In this document: positions 12,101-43,415 of the stretch, piece by piece
Layout of the letters: each line of letters begins with the position of its first letter
Numbering within the stretch: the first letter of the stretch is position 1
Source: Sipunculus nudus
Taxonomy: Eukaryota; Annelida; Sipuncula; Golfingiida; Sipunculidae
Assembly: GCA_026874595.1 (NCBI GenBank)
Contig: CM049313.1
Span: 32,548,008-32,612,007, forward strand
Length of the DNA: 64,000 bases
Direction: 5' to 3'
Notes under the pieces: model-generated
Databases searched by the model: none
What the model was told of the DNA's origin: nothing
Seen by the model: only the letters and a program-made list of their open reading frames with translations
Position numbers and translations under genes: made by a program

Positions 12101-15100
12101 CAAGAGCTTATGCTATCTGAGCAAGGCAAGCTTATTTGACTGAGTGAATCAGCGAAAAAGAGTGTACGCGAGTATATGAACATTGTTTTTACGGATGTTT
12201 TCATAGAATTTTCTCCTTATATTGTTCACTACTTGAGATAAGTAAAAATAATCACAGTTTGTATTTGGATATTAAATGCATGATGTGTGCAAGAATATGT
12301 TGTACATATACATGAAATCTGATATACTACAATAAACACGTTCTTGCAGCCGTTCGTTGTCCTGATTTATTATCCCTCAGTTATCAACCAAGGTCAACCT
12401 GCCTAATAAGGACACCTCACTATTAAGGACAAAATGATTGGGTCCCTTGACTGTCCCCTTTAGACAGGTTTCACTTTATATGCATTATATAAAAGAAATC
12501 TGTCCATTAGTTTTTGACTTATAATGCTCACAGTACTGTCAACTGGCAATTTTGGGGGTATTGAAAGGAACAAAAACAAGGGACCCATGGGTCACGGCGC
12601 TCAGCTGAAGTTTGAAATTTTTGCCAATGCAAAATATGCAAAATATTCCATTGTAATGTTTTTCATTTATATAACAATATGAGAAGCTAAGAGGAAAGGG
12701 GCCCTCCTACCTGGTTATAGTAAAGTTCTAAATATATGATCGCAAACTAATACTCTGACAAGACTGTCATGAAGAAAAACAGTGAAAGTTTTGAGATACT
12801 GTAATGCATATGAAAATTTACAGATGGATAGGAAAGTGGACAGAATGTACTAATACCTTTATTTCACTTTCAAGGGAATAATGCATTTACGTTTATATAT
12901 AAGCCTATTTTTTAAGCATATCCACTTTTTCCATTAAAAGTTTTTATCAGAATCATTTTTTTTATTTACAATTTTATAAATTTTAATAAAAAAAACTGAA
13001 TATATAAGTTAAAATATTAGAACTGTTGCAAAAATTGCAATCATTATTTATCCAGAATAAAAAACTGAAAATATCAGTTAAAATATTAGAATTGTTGCAA
13101 AAGTTGCAATCATTATATATCCAGAGAGTGCCTCATATTGGGTCATATTATGCATACACAGATATTTTATTATTTTTAAATCACAAATGTTTAAACTGGA
13201 TTTAAAAGAAAATAATGCCAAAACATGTCATCTACAAGATTATTCCTTGAATCACAATTAACAAGTTTTGCACACATGCTTAATTTTATTCACCGAAATA
13301 AAATAAAAGATTCAGTAAATTTGATCAAATAAAACATCTTTTCAAATGAAGTATACAAATTGTTGGTTGAATGAGGGAAAAACAATATCATTGTGCTAAT
13401 TACTATCTCAGCTTTAATTTATTACTAGAATTAACAGTCAATTTCACACCTTGTGAAGTTTTCACTCTTCTGAAGTAAGGAATAACATATCTGATGAACA
13501 TCCACACTTTCACAGCAATACACCACTTTGTGGACACAATTAAATGTGCATTTTAATCATTGTAACCCTGGTGGTACAATACAAAATCTAAAATGTAGCA
13601 TAGCCTAGAATAAGAATGAATCAAATACAGAAAATAATAACATTCATCAAGTTTATGCACCATCTGGGGGGGGGGGGGGGAGTGCAGGGCAGAGGGGAAG
13701 CCTGCTGGTAGTGGCCAAGCGGAGTCAAGGCAAGCTGCCTGGGGTGGGTTACATAATGCAAGTGAAGGCTGTACTACTAGGTGGACTAGATGTAAACAAC
13801 ACTTGACATGGTGTATGAAAACTTGAATAAAAGCTTCTCTTTTCAATCAATTCCTTTGAAATTTCAGATTTTATTAGATAAAATCCTTATGTATATATGC
13901 TGTGAAAATTAAATCAAGAGTGCTTACAGGGAAAAAAAGTGCCATTACCAAAGTTGGACAAAATTTAAGGTATTAATTTTTTATTTATGCTAATAACTTG
14001 TAAAATTTTGCAAAATTCAGATCTAATTTTGTGTAAACAATTGAATTTTGATTAAATAAAGTTATATTCCTGAAAAAAAAGTCTCTGGCTTCAGCAGTTC
14101 TCATGTTAGGTAAGTAAATATATTTCCTGATTTTTAAAAAATTGCATTATATTTTGGCCCATAACTTCAAAATAATACCCAATACTGACCTAATTTTTTA
14201 AAGTTCATAGAAAATGTATGGAAGAATATAAATACTAAATATGATAAAAAACAGATCAGTGGTTTTGATATTAGGCAGCCTTGAAGTGTAACAATGGCTT
14301 TTTTATGGAAAACAGAGGTTTTTCCTTAATATCTCGAAGGAACGAAGTCCCAATGATCAATTTTCTGTATAGTAGGAGATTTTGAGGACATTTAATGGTA
14401 TGCTTAATTTGAGAATCCTAGGTCCAACGGTTTGAAAACATGCACTGTTAACGGCCGGCCGGACGACAGACAAAAGACCAAGACTATAGCTCAGATGACT
14501 TATAGTCAGCTGAGCTAACAAGTAAAGAATAATAGCTGGCGCCACCATTTTCTGGAACATGACAACCCTATCCATGATCTTCGATCAACTTGATTTTGGG
14601 ATCAATCCATGCCAGATTTCTTGAGATATTTAAGAATATTTTTGTGATTTTCCCCAAAATTGGACCTATTCAAGGTCAAGGACACTTTCCTAGTAAAGGT
14701 CATGACCTCATTTTAAAATAGGCATGGTCCTCTCACCCATATCTATACTAATACCAAGTTTGGTAAAGATCCGTGAAATATTTTTTTGAGTTATCACGCC
14801 AACAAGATTAATATGCTGTGGCGGGACTGGCATGAAAACATAGTGATCCCTGACTTTGTCTGGGGATACATTAATTAGGAATTTTCTGTGTTTTTTGAGT
14901 TCAAGTCCTGCCATTGTCAGTCAATGTTGGAAAATTCAATGTATTCTTCAAATAAAATTCATGTAACAGGGTCATAAATTTGAAATAAAAGGCCTACAGC
15001 CCTAATGCAAACCTGTGCAATGGTTTATACACCAGGTATCAAGATTCAATGCTAAGAGGAAAAGGTAATATACGCAATGGCTGGTTGACATGATTGGTTT

Positions 15101-18100
15101 GAAATTGATGTGCAAGAAATTGTTGCAAATAATATTTTGTGACCAAACCATGCATTTCCTAATGTTAAAATTGAAGCATGTGAGTAGTTTGTGAACATAA
15201 GTTTATATTATTACCATGATCATTGGTTGGCTTTTTAATATATTGTTGACAGTTCAGTAGTTTACACATTTGTTCAATTGGATCTATTTTTTATAATATA
15301 TATTATTAAGTATATGTAATTTTTATTTTATAAAATGTATATAGTTGAAATATAACTACTGCCCCCGGTCCACAGCTGCAAGGACTTTGTGGTGGTGGTG
15401 GTGGTGGAAAGGTATTTTGGGTCTGGAATGATGGGAGTAACAACATCTAGAGCTGTATTATTATAATCATATTGTATATACATGTACATAGGATTTTCAT
15501 TTAATTAAACAATGCTTACAGGATAAAAAAAGTTCATTCACAATTACTTAATATTTAAATGACACCCATGAGGTGATCACATGATACTCATGATTTGATC
15601 ACATGCTTACCATGAGGCTGCACAGAATAAACTCTTAACCTGTTGCCAAATCTAAAACTGTTGGCAGTTTCTCAACCTATTTATAGATGGTTTAAATGCT
15701 TTTTTTCTCAAGCTTATATATTTATAAGACTTTTTATCAAAATATCTAGAACTATAAAAGATGCAGTCCTTTCATTGTTTAAGGTCCAATAATTCTGCGA
15801 AAGTCATTCCAGTAAACTTGAACAAAGGCTACCCTTTAATAATTGTTGTGCAATGTTACAGAAGTTATAATTGAAACAACAATTTTGTAAAATGAAGACT
15901 ACTGCAGTCCTCAGTTTGAAATAGACTTACATTGGCCATAAGACTAACTTAAGCTTTTCACGACTCTATCAAAAATCAACAAACTCAATCTATTCTAATA
16001 GGAATGAAAGAACCATGTCCTAGGATAATTCTTGTAAAAAATTGGACAATTTAACTTGACAGTTTCATCATAAACATTTTTAAGCTATAAGAGGCTAAAA
16101 AGATGAGATTTTTGCCCATAAAAAACAGGTCAAATTCAATGTAGGTGGCGCCACAAAATCTGCAATTTCAGATATAAGTCATGTAACCAACATGTGCACA
16201 ATACTTTGTGATGCTATCTCCAGTCATTTCTGAGATTGCTATGTCAGTATGCTTACTTGGCCAAATGACTAAGTTCAAATTCTCAAACTCTGCCAAAATT
16301 CATCAAATGCAAACCATCTGAACAAACTTGAGAGGGCTCATCTCTGGGATAATATCTGAAAATACTGAACCATTTGGCTGGACCATTTACAAGAAGAAGA
16401 CTTTTAAAGGCTTTTACAGCTTTTTCCCTATAAAATCTAAGTAAATGCAGATAGCAAAAAAATAAGCTGAATCCCACAATATTTGATATGTGACAGATTT
16501 TTGCATAGTTTTGGGGATGTTAGCTCCTGCTATTCCTGAAAACTTATGGGTTAATGTACTGATGACTGATAACCAACTGTACAAAAAAGGTCAATGCAGG
16601 TGGCACCACCAATACCAGAATTTCATATATGACTCATGTGACCAACACTCAAAGTATGCGAAATCTGTCGGTCCTGCGGACCTGACCGGCTAGATACCTG
16701 AGGGTCCGATAGGATCTCTAATTCAGCCGGACCTATTGTCCACCTAAGAAAAATTTTTGGTTTTGCACAACTGGGTCCACTGGCCTTTTTCCAACGATAT
16801 CGTTTGATTCAGAGACCTATTTTCTTAGATTATTATAAAGCATGTGTAAAAATATCTGCGTAATCACTCCCACGTGCGTTTTCATGTTGCTCGTTGCATT
16901 AGATCAGCAGACAGGCACAGAATAAAAATAGTCTTGATACACTACTGCAGTTACCATATCTCTGTAAAAGACGAATTCACCGAGAATCACACTAATTGTT
17001 GCTAGCATCGACAATTATTTGTGTGGCAATAATCGTGGTGGCATATTAACCAGAGACTAGACAATTCGGTTCCCAAACCATTCACAAGAGAGTTTTCCTG
17101 CTGGTTTGATGAAATTAGATATAATAATAGGCACACATTGCACTAAAAATTAGGCCAGTAGCGGTCAAACATCAACGAGAGGAAATCCTTTTCATTTGCT
17201 CATATATAATGTGAATGTTCATCGCCTTTCGGCATAAAAAGAGTTCTTTTCGTTATACATATTTGTCAACCAGCGATGTCAGATTCACTTTTGACACCCA
17301 GACAGACCTCGGTGACTGACTGGTGATTTGCCACGCCTACGTTCCTGTGATTGGCTAAGTGACGACTCCCATTAGCCAGAGAGCCAATCAGATATTCATA
17401 GTAAGAATCTGCTCACGTGACTTCATTTATAAAATTTTTGGCGGGAATGAGTGTGCGGATATCCGTCACGCTGTTCGGAATAAAGCTCAGGGTGTCCATG
17501 AAACTAATTTTTCAACCAAGACCATAAGGCCCTGAGTAAAATTGGGCATATAAAGTATAATTTAATATTGATCCTGGCACTGACGAAGTCTAGGACGTGA
17601 TCATAATCATAAGGTTAAATGTCTGATAAGATAAGAATTACATGATTTCATGATAACTTAGTGCCAGGGTTCTCGGAGCGGATCCTGTCTGTTACCACTC
17701 GCTTGAGGTCGTTTCTAATCAGAATTGATTCTGAGTATGATTCTGCGCTAAGTGTAAGTCTGGCCCGGGTATAAGAGCGAAATTTTGACCTACCCAGTCA
17801 AATAAAATATGTCTGTAATTGTGACACATAAGAATTATAATAAGCTAATATTTTCATCGCTGATTGTTATTTATATGTCAACAGACACTGAATAATATTC
17901 AAGTTCATTGATTTTATTTAGAAAGGTAAAAAATATTAGTAACAATAACATTTATTTTTGGAAAAGTCAGTTCACGTAACTATCAACCGCCACATTTAAA
18001 ATATAAACATGTTTAAAAATTTGAGAGGATATTCAGTATGGTTATATATTATAGGTGTAATTAACAGGTAAAATAATGCAGTTTTAGTTCCAAACCAAGA

Positions 18101-21100
18101 GTAGGCTGAATAGTGCACGGGAGTCTTGCATACAACTAAATATCTCCGAATATGTTAAAAGAGGTTTGTTTTATTGATATTCATAAATTCACAATAAAAC
18201 TATTGACACTCATTGTTACATATGCTTTCTGCTTGTTACCGTTCACTGAATTAATATACTTCACGGCAGGTCCTACAGAGATCTGCCAGGACCGGCAATA
18301 AGTTTTCTGCAGCAGGACCCACTGTCCTGCTGAGGACTGGAAGTTTTCGCAAACTCTGAACACTGGTATAAAATTTGGTGATGATAGCTCCAGCCGTCTG
18401 AGATTGAAATTTTAGTATGCTTTTTTTGACAGATGACTAAGTTCAACTTCCTGTAACTTGACCAAAATTCACCGAAACATTTGAAACAAACTTGAGAGAG
18501 AAGGTATAAGAGATTATTTCTGTGAAATATTGAACAATTTGGCTGGACCGTTTCAGAGAAGATTTTAGCTTTTTCTCTATAAAATCTAAGAAAATGTAGT
18601 TAGCCAAAAAAAAAAGCAAAATCTGATAGTTTTTTTCAGATGGCTAACTTTTTTACATAAAATTTCTTGATGCTAGCTCCTGTCGTTTTCGAGATATTAT
18701 GGGTTAACGTACAGACGACGGACAACGCCACACCATCGCATTACCTCACAGGTTTGCTAACAATGGGTACCATGCCTCCTGGAGTGCTCAAAATCATTCA
18801 TTTTGCCAACAGACCTAAGATATCTCAGTTACAGTGACCTTATTCTATATCTACCTGCTACCATTTGTGCCCATCTGACTACCAGAGTGTTAAAATCATG
18901 TTTTCTTTCACACAGCTACCAGAACAAAACACAGTGACAAAATTTCAGGTTTCCAAGAAAGGTCAAACTTTAAACAGTCATGCAAATCTGTCCCTTAGAG
19001 TGCTCAAATCATGTTCTTTCACATGTCTTGCAGAATATAGGTCACAATGACCTAATTTCAGGTTGCCAAGGCCATTTGCCTATGATTCTAGGTCTAATGG
19101 TAAGTTTGTGTATAATTAACAGTCAGAATGCTTTATTTGAAGGTCTAAAAAATAGAGAAAAAAATGCGTAAAAATTAGAAAAATACAGGTGGCACCCCCA
19201 GCCTTCAGCAACTAATGAAACACTCCATGATCAATGTGCATGCAAGAATAAAAAGGTGATCAATGCATTAGTTGTTAGATACTAGAACTTTTGTATCATA
19301 TTTTAATTATTCTTGGGGGTATTTATGAGCCCCGTAGCTCAGAGGATATGGGTAACAGAGACCTAATACCAATTTTCCAAGATCTGTCATGGACCTCCCT
19401 GGTTGTTAAGTAAGAAGATTCTAGGTCAAATGGTTACAATTTGTGCACTGTTTATGGACAACCGCATCTTTGAAGGTCTCAAAAACAAAGAAAAAAATGC
19501 ATAAATACTTAAAAATAATCCAGAATGCACCACCAGTCTACAGGAACTGATGAAATACTCCATGATCCATATGCATGCAAAGAATTTCTTTATGTAAAGC
19601 ATTCAATTTCATGAAATTTTCAATGTAATTGACATTTGGACGAGTACCGTTTTCTTGGTAAAATTAATTTTTTAACATCTTTTTCCAAAACACTGTTTTG
19701 AAAAGTAGAGTAGCTAATTTATTGCATTACAGACATTCAATGAATGAAATGAATACATACATAATTTGCTGAAGGCATGAAATATTTAACTCTTCAGTTG
19801 CCTTGATTTGGTTAAATATATATTTATATACAAATATGTTTTTAAATAGCTCAAAAAATAGATATCCAGCCACTAGCATATTTCATATATAATATAGGAT
19901 AAATGTCCTAAATAAATCAGCTGCATGGATGACTGAATTATAGAAGTATAGAAACAAGAGCTGATTAGTCCATCACCCCCTGACTGATCTGCATTGGTTC
20001 TCTGAGCAACTGCAGGGCGTGATGAGCTGATTTCAAGGTGCTAGTAACTGACTAGCTGCGCTCATCCCTAGGCCTGTCATTCTGAGCAGCCTTTGCGTTT
20101 GCCCATTGATGCTTTTTTTTACTGTTTTTGAGTAGTTCTGAGTGAACTTAAGGAAGGCAGCTTTTTTTGCTGCTCTAAACAGTTATAGACTGGAAGAGCC
20201 TAGCAGCATCCCACATAATTCTACTTTTTTTAGCATTTTTATATTCCCCAGGGCCCAGGTTTTAAAATTAGTGAAAGAAAGGTGCTAATGGAAAATTACT
20301 TGTTTTGGTTCATACAACTCTGAATTTATTTTAAAAAAATGGTGCATGTGCAACACTTTGAAATAAATAGATCTGCTGTTTTAGTTCTTCTTTTTAAGAC
20401 AGTTTGGGGTGGAATAGAGTAAGATCAAGAAGTTGAAATTTGTTTCCATTAAAACTGCTTGGTAAAATTGAATGTCATTTCTTCAAGTCAGTTACAGTGC
20501 CATTTTAAACAGATCATGTAAGATATTAGAGGTCACAGTTAGTTATAACACTCATCACATTGTGTTATTATAAAATATGTTTTAAAATTACCATTAAGTA
20601 CTTAATTTTTTGTGAGTTCTGACAACATGCAGTCAGTTTTTGTCAGTTCTGGTAAATCACTCTTATAAGATAACAACAACTTATGTGACACATGCTTTGA
20701 CCTCGCCCAATTTGAACAAAAACAAAAAAAGAAAATGTGCATGGAGTTCATTCTGATCAGTGGCGGATCCTGGCCTCTAGGGAAAAATCATAAGCAATAT
20801 AGTAGCCACCTGCAGCAACGAAACGTCTTGCACCATTAATGGAAGACTGTTTCCTCATCTCCCCATATATAGAGATAAGTGGTATTTGACCACGATACGA
20901 TTGCATTTTCCAGAAAAGGCAGTTTTATTTTCAGTTTCATGGATGGGGTGACATTAAAACTTCTTCACTATGACAAAAGTATCTTATTTTCAATACAACT
21001 GCAACACATTGCATTATTGGCAACTGTAAGTGCATATTACTTTAGTTATTTTGTATTTTGGCCTAAGAAGACACAGGTCGTTCTGCTCATAACAGCCATG

Positions 21101-21985
21101 ACAGAAGCAGTTAGAATGTATATGTAGCGCAACAATGTTTTGTGTACTGGTCCCATATTATAAGTGTTATAGACAGGATTCAGCAGGGAATTTATGCAAT
21201 TGCTTATCATAACATAATTTTGTCTTAAAACAATAAGATACTCGAGTTACTTAGGGGGTTTTCACCCTTTTATAGACACATCATACAGAGGGTAGTATCC
21301 CACCCAATTGTATACATGGGATGGTGACTATAAAAAATGTACTATCAGATGTATCTAACATTTTATAGTCACCCTTGATGGCTAGCAATATAGTTCCCTG
21401 GTGTAAAGTTAAACGTATAGCTGAGAGCTTATAAATATTATGGTTATACATTCCGTGAATAAAATGCTAGGTTGTACTATAACCCAAGAATTTCATTCTA
21501 AGGTACAAAGTCCTTCCCATGCACAAACCCCACCCTGCCTACCCCAATCCCAGGTTTGTAAACATTTTAGATGCCATTATTAGCCATTAACACGTTTCGA
21601 CATATAAGCTCCACCCAAAGAAATTTCTGGATCCGCCATTGATTTTTTATAGGCAACACTTTCATCAAAATCATTTCAAATACACAAAACAAATGAAATA
21701 AGTAAAAAGCTTGTTATTGTCCATTTAATTTCACCATCTTGCATGTGGCAATAGGAAGTTGACGCACATTATTTTGACAAGCCTGAAACGATTTCCAACA
21801 GTTTTCAGATTTTAATGCTCCCCCTCAAAAAAAAATTCTTTCCACAAAAGAGCTTGCTTTACATTCATTTTGGTATAAAAAATAAACACCATTGCCAATA
21901 ATATGAAAGGTGACGTGATTAAGGTTGATTTCGAGTATAAGTTTTATTTTCTTTTACAAACCTTGAGCTCGTTCTCATCCGCCAT
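9012..21985 (-). CDS. PIAS: PIAS E3 SUMO ligase, 5' part (SAP domain), partial at left edge
   Basis: Protein inhibitor of activated STAT: a nuclear E3 ligase that brings SUMO-loaded Ubc9 to transcription factors. Two exons are in the window and encode the first 61 residues plus two bases of codon 62. Exon 1 gives MADENELK; exon 2 starts HMVMHF and continues RVSELQVLLGYAGRS, GRKQELLGKA, then QMKICELY. This is the N-terminal SAP domain of the PIAS family (human PIAS1 begins MADSAELK with the same RVSELQVLLGYAGR core). The junction is phase 0 and the exon 2 donor is GTGAGG. The PINIT, SP-RING and SIM parts must lie left of the window or in small exons I could not find. Intron 1 is about 12.8 kb and full of transposons. 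Human has a lysine where this copy has the cysteine of KICELY. Which vertebrate paralogue it matches best cannot be told from this part. Confidence 0.9.
9470..10340 (+). repeat. family C tandem/composite repeat
   Basis: The phrase CCCTTGATAAGATGCATC recurs near 9485, 9628 and 9904, with a variant near 10051. Each is followed by a GTTTGGTGA...ACCTCAAATT phrase and GTGACCTT...ATGCATCAAGGTCAT. Spacings are about 143, 276 and 147 bases. GGTGGCGCCACCTGTCTTC appears near 9731 and 10151. ORFs here (9632-9964, 10055-10366) are translations of the repeat. Related fragments are at about 800-1040, 2590-2840 and 14522-14880. Confidence 0.75.
10361..12476. mobile_element. pogo/Tc1-like TIR element, degenerate
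   Basis: The left end CAATGAAACCTGGTCTAACC and the right end, read inward, AAGTGAAACCTGTCTAAAG form imperfect terminal inverted repeats next to TA dinucleotides. The sub-terminal GGACACCTCACT...GCGGACAA phrases repeat near 10383, 10490 and 12405. This style of terminus (GTGAAACCTC...GGACACC) is known from pogo/Tigger-type transposons. The interior has no transposase ORF. About 10900-11880 is CpG-richer than its surroundings. Confidence 0.45.
12578..14521 (-). repeat. family A dispersed repeat, long copy
   Basis: One end is ACAAGGGACCCATGGGTCAC followed by GGCGCTCAGCTGAA. The other is the GGCCGGCCGGACGACAGAC-rich tail plus the hairpin AGCTCAGATGACTTATAGTC ending near 14518. About 12600-13850 is the reverse complement of 48275-49500, including the G-run at about 13668-13681. 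The ORF at 13553-13846 (-) has a close counterpart at 48280-48588 (+), which shows it belongs to the repeat rather than to a host gene. Confidence 0.8.
14522..14880 (+). repeat. family C fragment
   Basis: Contains AATAGCTGGCGCCACCATTT, GATCCGTGAAATATTTTTTT and TTGTCTGGGGATACATTAAT. This matches about 800-1040 and the 9.5-10.3 kb array. No gene is seen. Confidence 0.65.
14985..16649 (+). repeat. family B repeat, left part (interrupted)
   Basis: Follows 2415-4205 in order: AGGCCTACAGCCCTAATG, CACCCATGAGGTGATCACAT near 15566, then the AACTCTGCCAAAA phrases. It breaks at 16649, where the other copy continues past CCAACATTGGCATAAAATTT, because of the TIR element at 16650-18358. Confidence 0.75.
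16650..18358. mobile_element. hAT-like TIR transposon inserted in family B
   Basis: The left end is CAAAGTATGCGAAATCTGTC. The right end read inward is CAGAGTTTGCGAAAACTTCC, and similarity continues into GTCCTG. It is flanked by a 6-bp direct repeat AACACT (16644-16649 and 18359-18364). Removing the element restores the family B phrase seen near 4213. No transposase ORF is found, so it is non-autonomous or decayed. The terminal CAGAG style fits hAT, but a clean 8-bp duplication is not seen. Confidence 0.7.
17330..17460 (+). promoter_or_regulatory. promoter-like motif cluster inside the 16.6-18.4 kb element
   Basis: Seen in order: an inverted CCAAT box (ATTGG 17350-17354), a direct CCAAT (17384-17388), a CACGTG E-box (17414-17419), TATAAAA (17428-17434) and an E2F-like TTTTTGGCGGGAA (17435-17447). 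The local CpG content is higher than the surroundings. Whether it is active, and what it would transcribe, is not known. Confidence 0.4.
18359..18765 (+). repeat. family B repeat, right part
   Basis: Resumes family B after the inserted element, with the TATGGGTTAACGTACAGACG tail and the GCCACACCATCGCATTACCT end that match 4580-4655 and, reversed, 50834-50910. Confidence 0.75.
18766..19620 (+). repeat. family D repeat (approx. 150-bp units)
   Basis: Repeated phrases of the type CAGTGACCTTATTCT, ATTTCAGGTTTCCAAG and AGGTCAAATGGTTACAATTT recur. They resemble the tandem array at about 41080-41880. ORFs at 18865-19171 are part of the repeat. Confidence 0.5.
19621..20757. other. no gene seen (PIAS intron 1)
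   Basis: AT-rich sequence without recognisable exon, tandem repeat or transposon end. Confidence 0.4.
20758..21641. mobile_element. TIR element with TGGCGGATCC termini
   Basis: The left end is CAGTGGCGGATCC. The right end read inward is CAATGGCGGATCC. The short inverted repeats bound 884 bases with no transposase. AT is present on both outer sides, but I see no longer clean target duplication, so the superfamily is not assigned. Confidence 0.5.
21962..21985 (-). CDS. PIAS: PIAS exon 1 (start codon)
   Basis: Eight codons, MADENELK, are followed on the minus strand by the donor AAG|GTTTGTA. The chosen ATG sits in GCCACCATGG, a perfect vertebrate-type Kozak context. An in-frame upstream ATG (21992-21994) would add three residues (MAT) in poorer context. 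The family start in human PIAS1 (MADSAELK) supports the downstream ATG. The flank further upstream (22005-22025) is CpG-rich (GCGCACGCGC). Confidence 0.85.
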
Positions 21986-22220
21986 GGTGGCCATATACAG
22001 GATCAGCTGCTTGTGCGCGTGCGCAAGAAATGAAGCCGGACCTATAGAAATAAACAACACAAACGCATTTTTATATGTATCTTTGCCACCTGTTTAACCC
22101 TTAATTTATTCTAAAATTTGTTCTTCCATGAATAATGATTGGGTGTTATAAGGTAAAAATCATGTATAAAACACCTGCCAGTTCAAAAATATCTTTTTAT
22201 GATGTTCATTTCTGTAATCA

Positions 22221-23373
22221 CTGGTTGTTACTAAAACGCGTGCACGCATGCGTGCAAGCGCACGAAAAATCAACTGTTAACAAATATGCTAAAACGCGTG
22301 CAGCAATGGGTGCGGAAAGGGATATAAATGAACATAAATCATACAAAAATCAACTTAAATATTTTATATTGTCTGATCTTCATAGTCTAAGACATATGCT
22401 AGCTTCTTATACAACTAAACCATATCGGTGTGAAAAATTCATAAATTTCCTAAGTTTACTTACATTGTATGTATTTTCATTTATTGTTGTACTGTATTGT
22501 AATATTCTAAATGGTAATAAATGTTTAATAATAACATTTGGAATAGCAAAAAATTGCAAATGAATTCAAGTGATCACGCATTGTGAATACCGGTTCTGTA
22601 TACAAATATTTGAAGCTCACAAAATAAAGATGAATGAATTATTTATTATATTTCAATCTAATTCCTGTGTCTGTTTACTTCCTGACATATTACTTTTTAT
22701 TTGATGTTTATTAATTGCAAAATAAATGTATAAAGATGCAATCAAAACATAAACACACGTGCATAGTCATGCAAACAAAAATGGTTAAAAGTAAAACAGA
22801 ATGGGAAGCTCTAACAAAGGGTATCCTCATGAGTCTAGCTTGTTTCTTTCTTTAAAAAAAAAAAGAAAAAAAATCAATATTCTCCTTGAGACAAATATTC
22901 CCAGTGTTGCGTCTAACATGTTTAATTTTGTTATCATGCCAATTGACGATTTCATTTTTCTCTGAACCACTAGATTATTATTTATAATTTCCATAAAGAT
23001 AAATGATCTTTACATTTTTCTCTGACTTGAAACAGTGAATATTTCCAAAATTGTATTTAATTTGTACTCTTTGGAATTGTCTAATACGGAGTACATGACA
23101 GGCTCTCCCTAAGAAGATTTACGTTCATCAATAAAAATTATATATATACTACGTCATCGCGCAAGTGCGTATATATTTTAGTCAATATTATTCTTAGAGT
23201 TTTACAATACAACAATAAATGAAATATAAAATGCAATATGAAATTAGGAAATATCAGAATTATTCAGTCGAACCAAAGTTGATGTTCATTTATACGTCCG
23301 CAGTGCTTCGCCATACGCGTTTTTAGTATGTTTGGTAACAGTTTAAACGCGTGCACGCGTTTTAGTAACAATC
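22221..23373. mobile_element. TIR element with AAAACGCGTGCACGC termini between PIAS and NDUFS7
   Basis: A 23-base perfect inverted repeat (starting TTGTTACTAAAACGCG) lies at 22225-22247 and, inverted, at 23349-23371. It is flanked by a 7-bp direct repeat GTAATCA (22214-22220 and 23374-23380). Further ACGCGTGCA motifs lie inside each end. There is no transposase. The size and TSD fit a hAT-like MITE. Its right end is 7 bases from the first possible NDUFS7 ATG (23381) and 28 bases from the preferred one. Confidence 0.7.
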
Positions 23374-23387
23374 GTAATCAATGAAGG

Positions 23388-23396
23388 TCAAGGTCA
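23388..23396 (+). promoter_or_regulatory. TCAAGGTCA nuclear-receptor-type half site
   Basis: TCAAGGTCA matches the extended half-site bound by ERR/SF1-type nuclear receptors, with a second AGGTCA directly abutting upstream (23385-23390). ERR-type receptors regulate respiratory-chain genes in several animals. The motif also occurs in repeats of this window, so chance is a real alternative. Confidence 0.3.
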
Positions 23397-23401
23397 TAGC
23401 A

Positions 23402-42626
<19,225 letters not shown>

Positions 42627-42960
42627 AGGAAGCCACAGTACAGGGAGTGCAACATCCAGCACAGCAATCAATATCTGCAAGGAGAGACTCAACAGTGTAG
42701 TGGGATTTCAAATGGTTTTAGAACTATGCCATTTAGAAAATTTAAAAACTATCACTAAAGAACCTTTTATCTGACTGAGTGTTTTTGGTGTTTGCACAAC
42801 TTGCATCTAACTTGGTAAAAGGACACATGCCACTTCTATGTGTATCACCTTGAGGTAATAATAGCTGAACCAAACATGACATCTACAGTTGTGGCCCATA
42901 TTAGGAATATTTAAATCTTGAAATGTACATAACATTGTGATTAAACATTCAGTGAAGAAT
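42627..42960 (+). other. NDUFS7: NDUFS7 3' untranslated region (probable)
   Basis: AT-rich sequence after the stop. An ATTAAA poly(A) signal variant at 42940-42945 is the first plausible one. The true cleavage site cannot be fixed from sequence alone. Confidence 0.45.
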
Positions 42961-43415
42961 TATTGTGTATGCTTGTATGTGTTTTAATGACCACATGTCC
43001 ATTTTTAGTCTTACTGAGTATGACTCCTCAAATGTTTCGTGATGATTCCTTGTTTGTTTCTGTCTCTATTCTAAACCGTTAAGGCTGGAATGACATGACA
43101 ATTGCACATGTACAGGCAAAATGTCTGAAATAATACCACAGTGACTCTGTTCCCTCAAGAAATCAGTTTAATTCCACATTAAGTCTGGAGGTCAGGTAAT
43201 ACATTGCTCTCTTGTCCTGGAATGTCTCATTCTAGGTTACACATGTTACATGAATCATATACTAGGTTACACATGTTACATGATTGATACTAGGTTAACC
43301 ATATTACATGATTCATACTAGGTTACACATATTACATGATTAATACTAGGTTACATGTTTAACATGATTCATACTAGGTTACACATATTACATGATTTAT
43401 ACTAGGTTTCACATA

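Larger units (their letters stand above)
21986..23401. promoter_or_regulatory. divergent PIAS/NDUFS7 intergenic interval
   Basis: The two start codons face away from each other 1.4 kb apart. Outside the transposon at 22221-23373 only about 260 bases remain, enough for a compact shared promoter. An ATTGG (inverted CCAAT) is near 22138. CpG dinucleotides are enriched relative to the AT-rich window. The ORF at 22135-22563 is low-complexity and is not treated as a gene. Confidence 0.55.

Noticed and set aside
13553-13846. Pair of similar ORFs here (-) and at 48280-48588 (+) as a conserved protein
   Set aside because: Both fall in family A copies, and similarity extends over the whole non-coding repeat.
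22135-22563. 142-codon ORF between PIAS and NDUFS7 as a gene
   Set aside because: Biased composition, no family resemblance, and it overlaps the left end of the TIR element.
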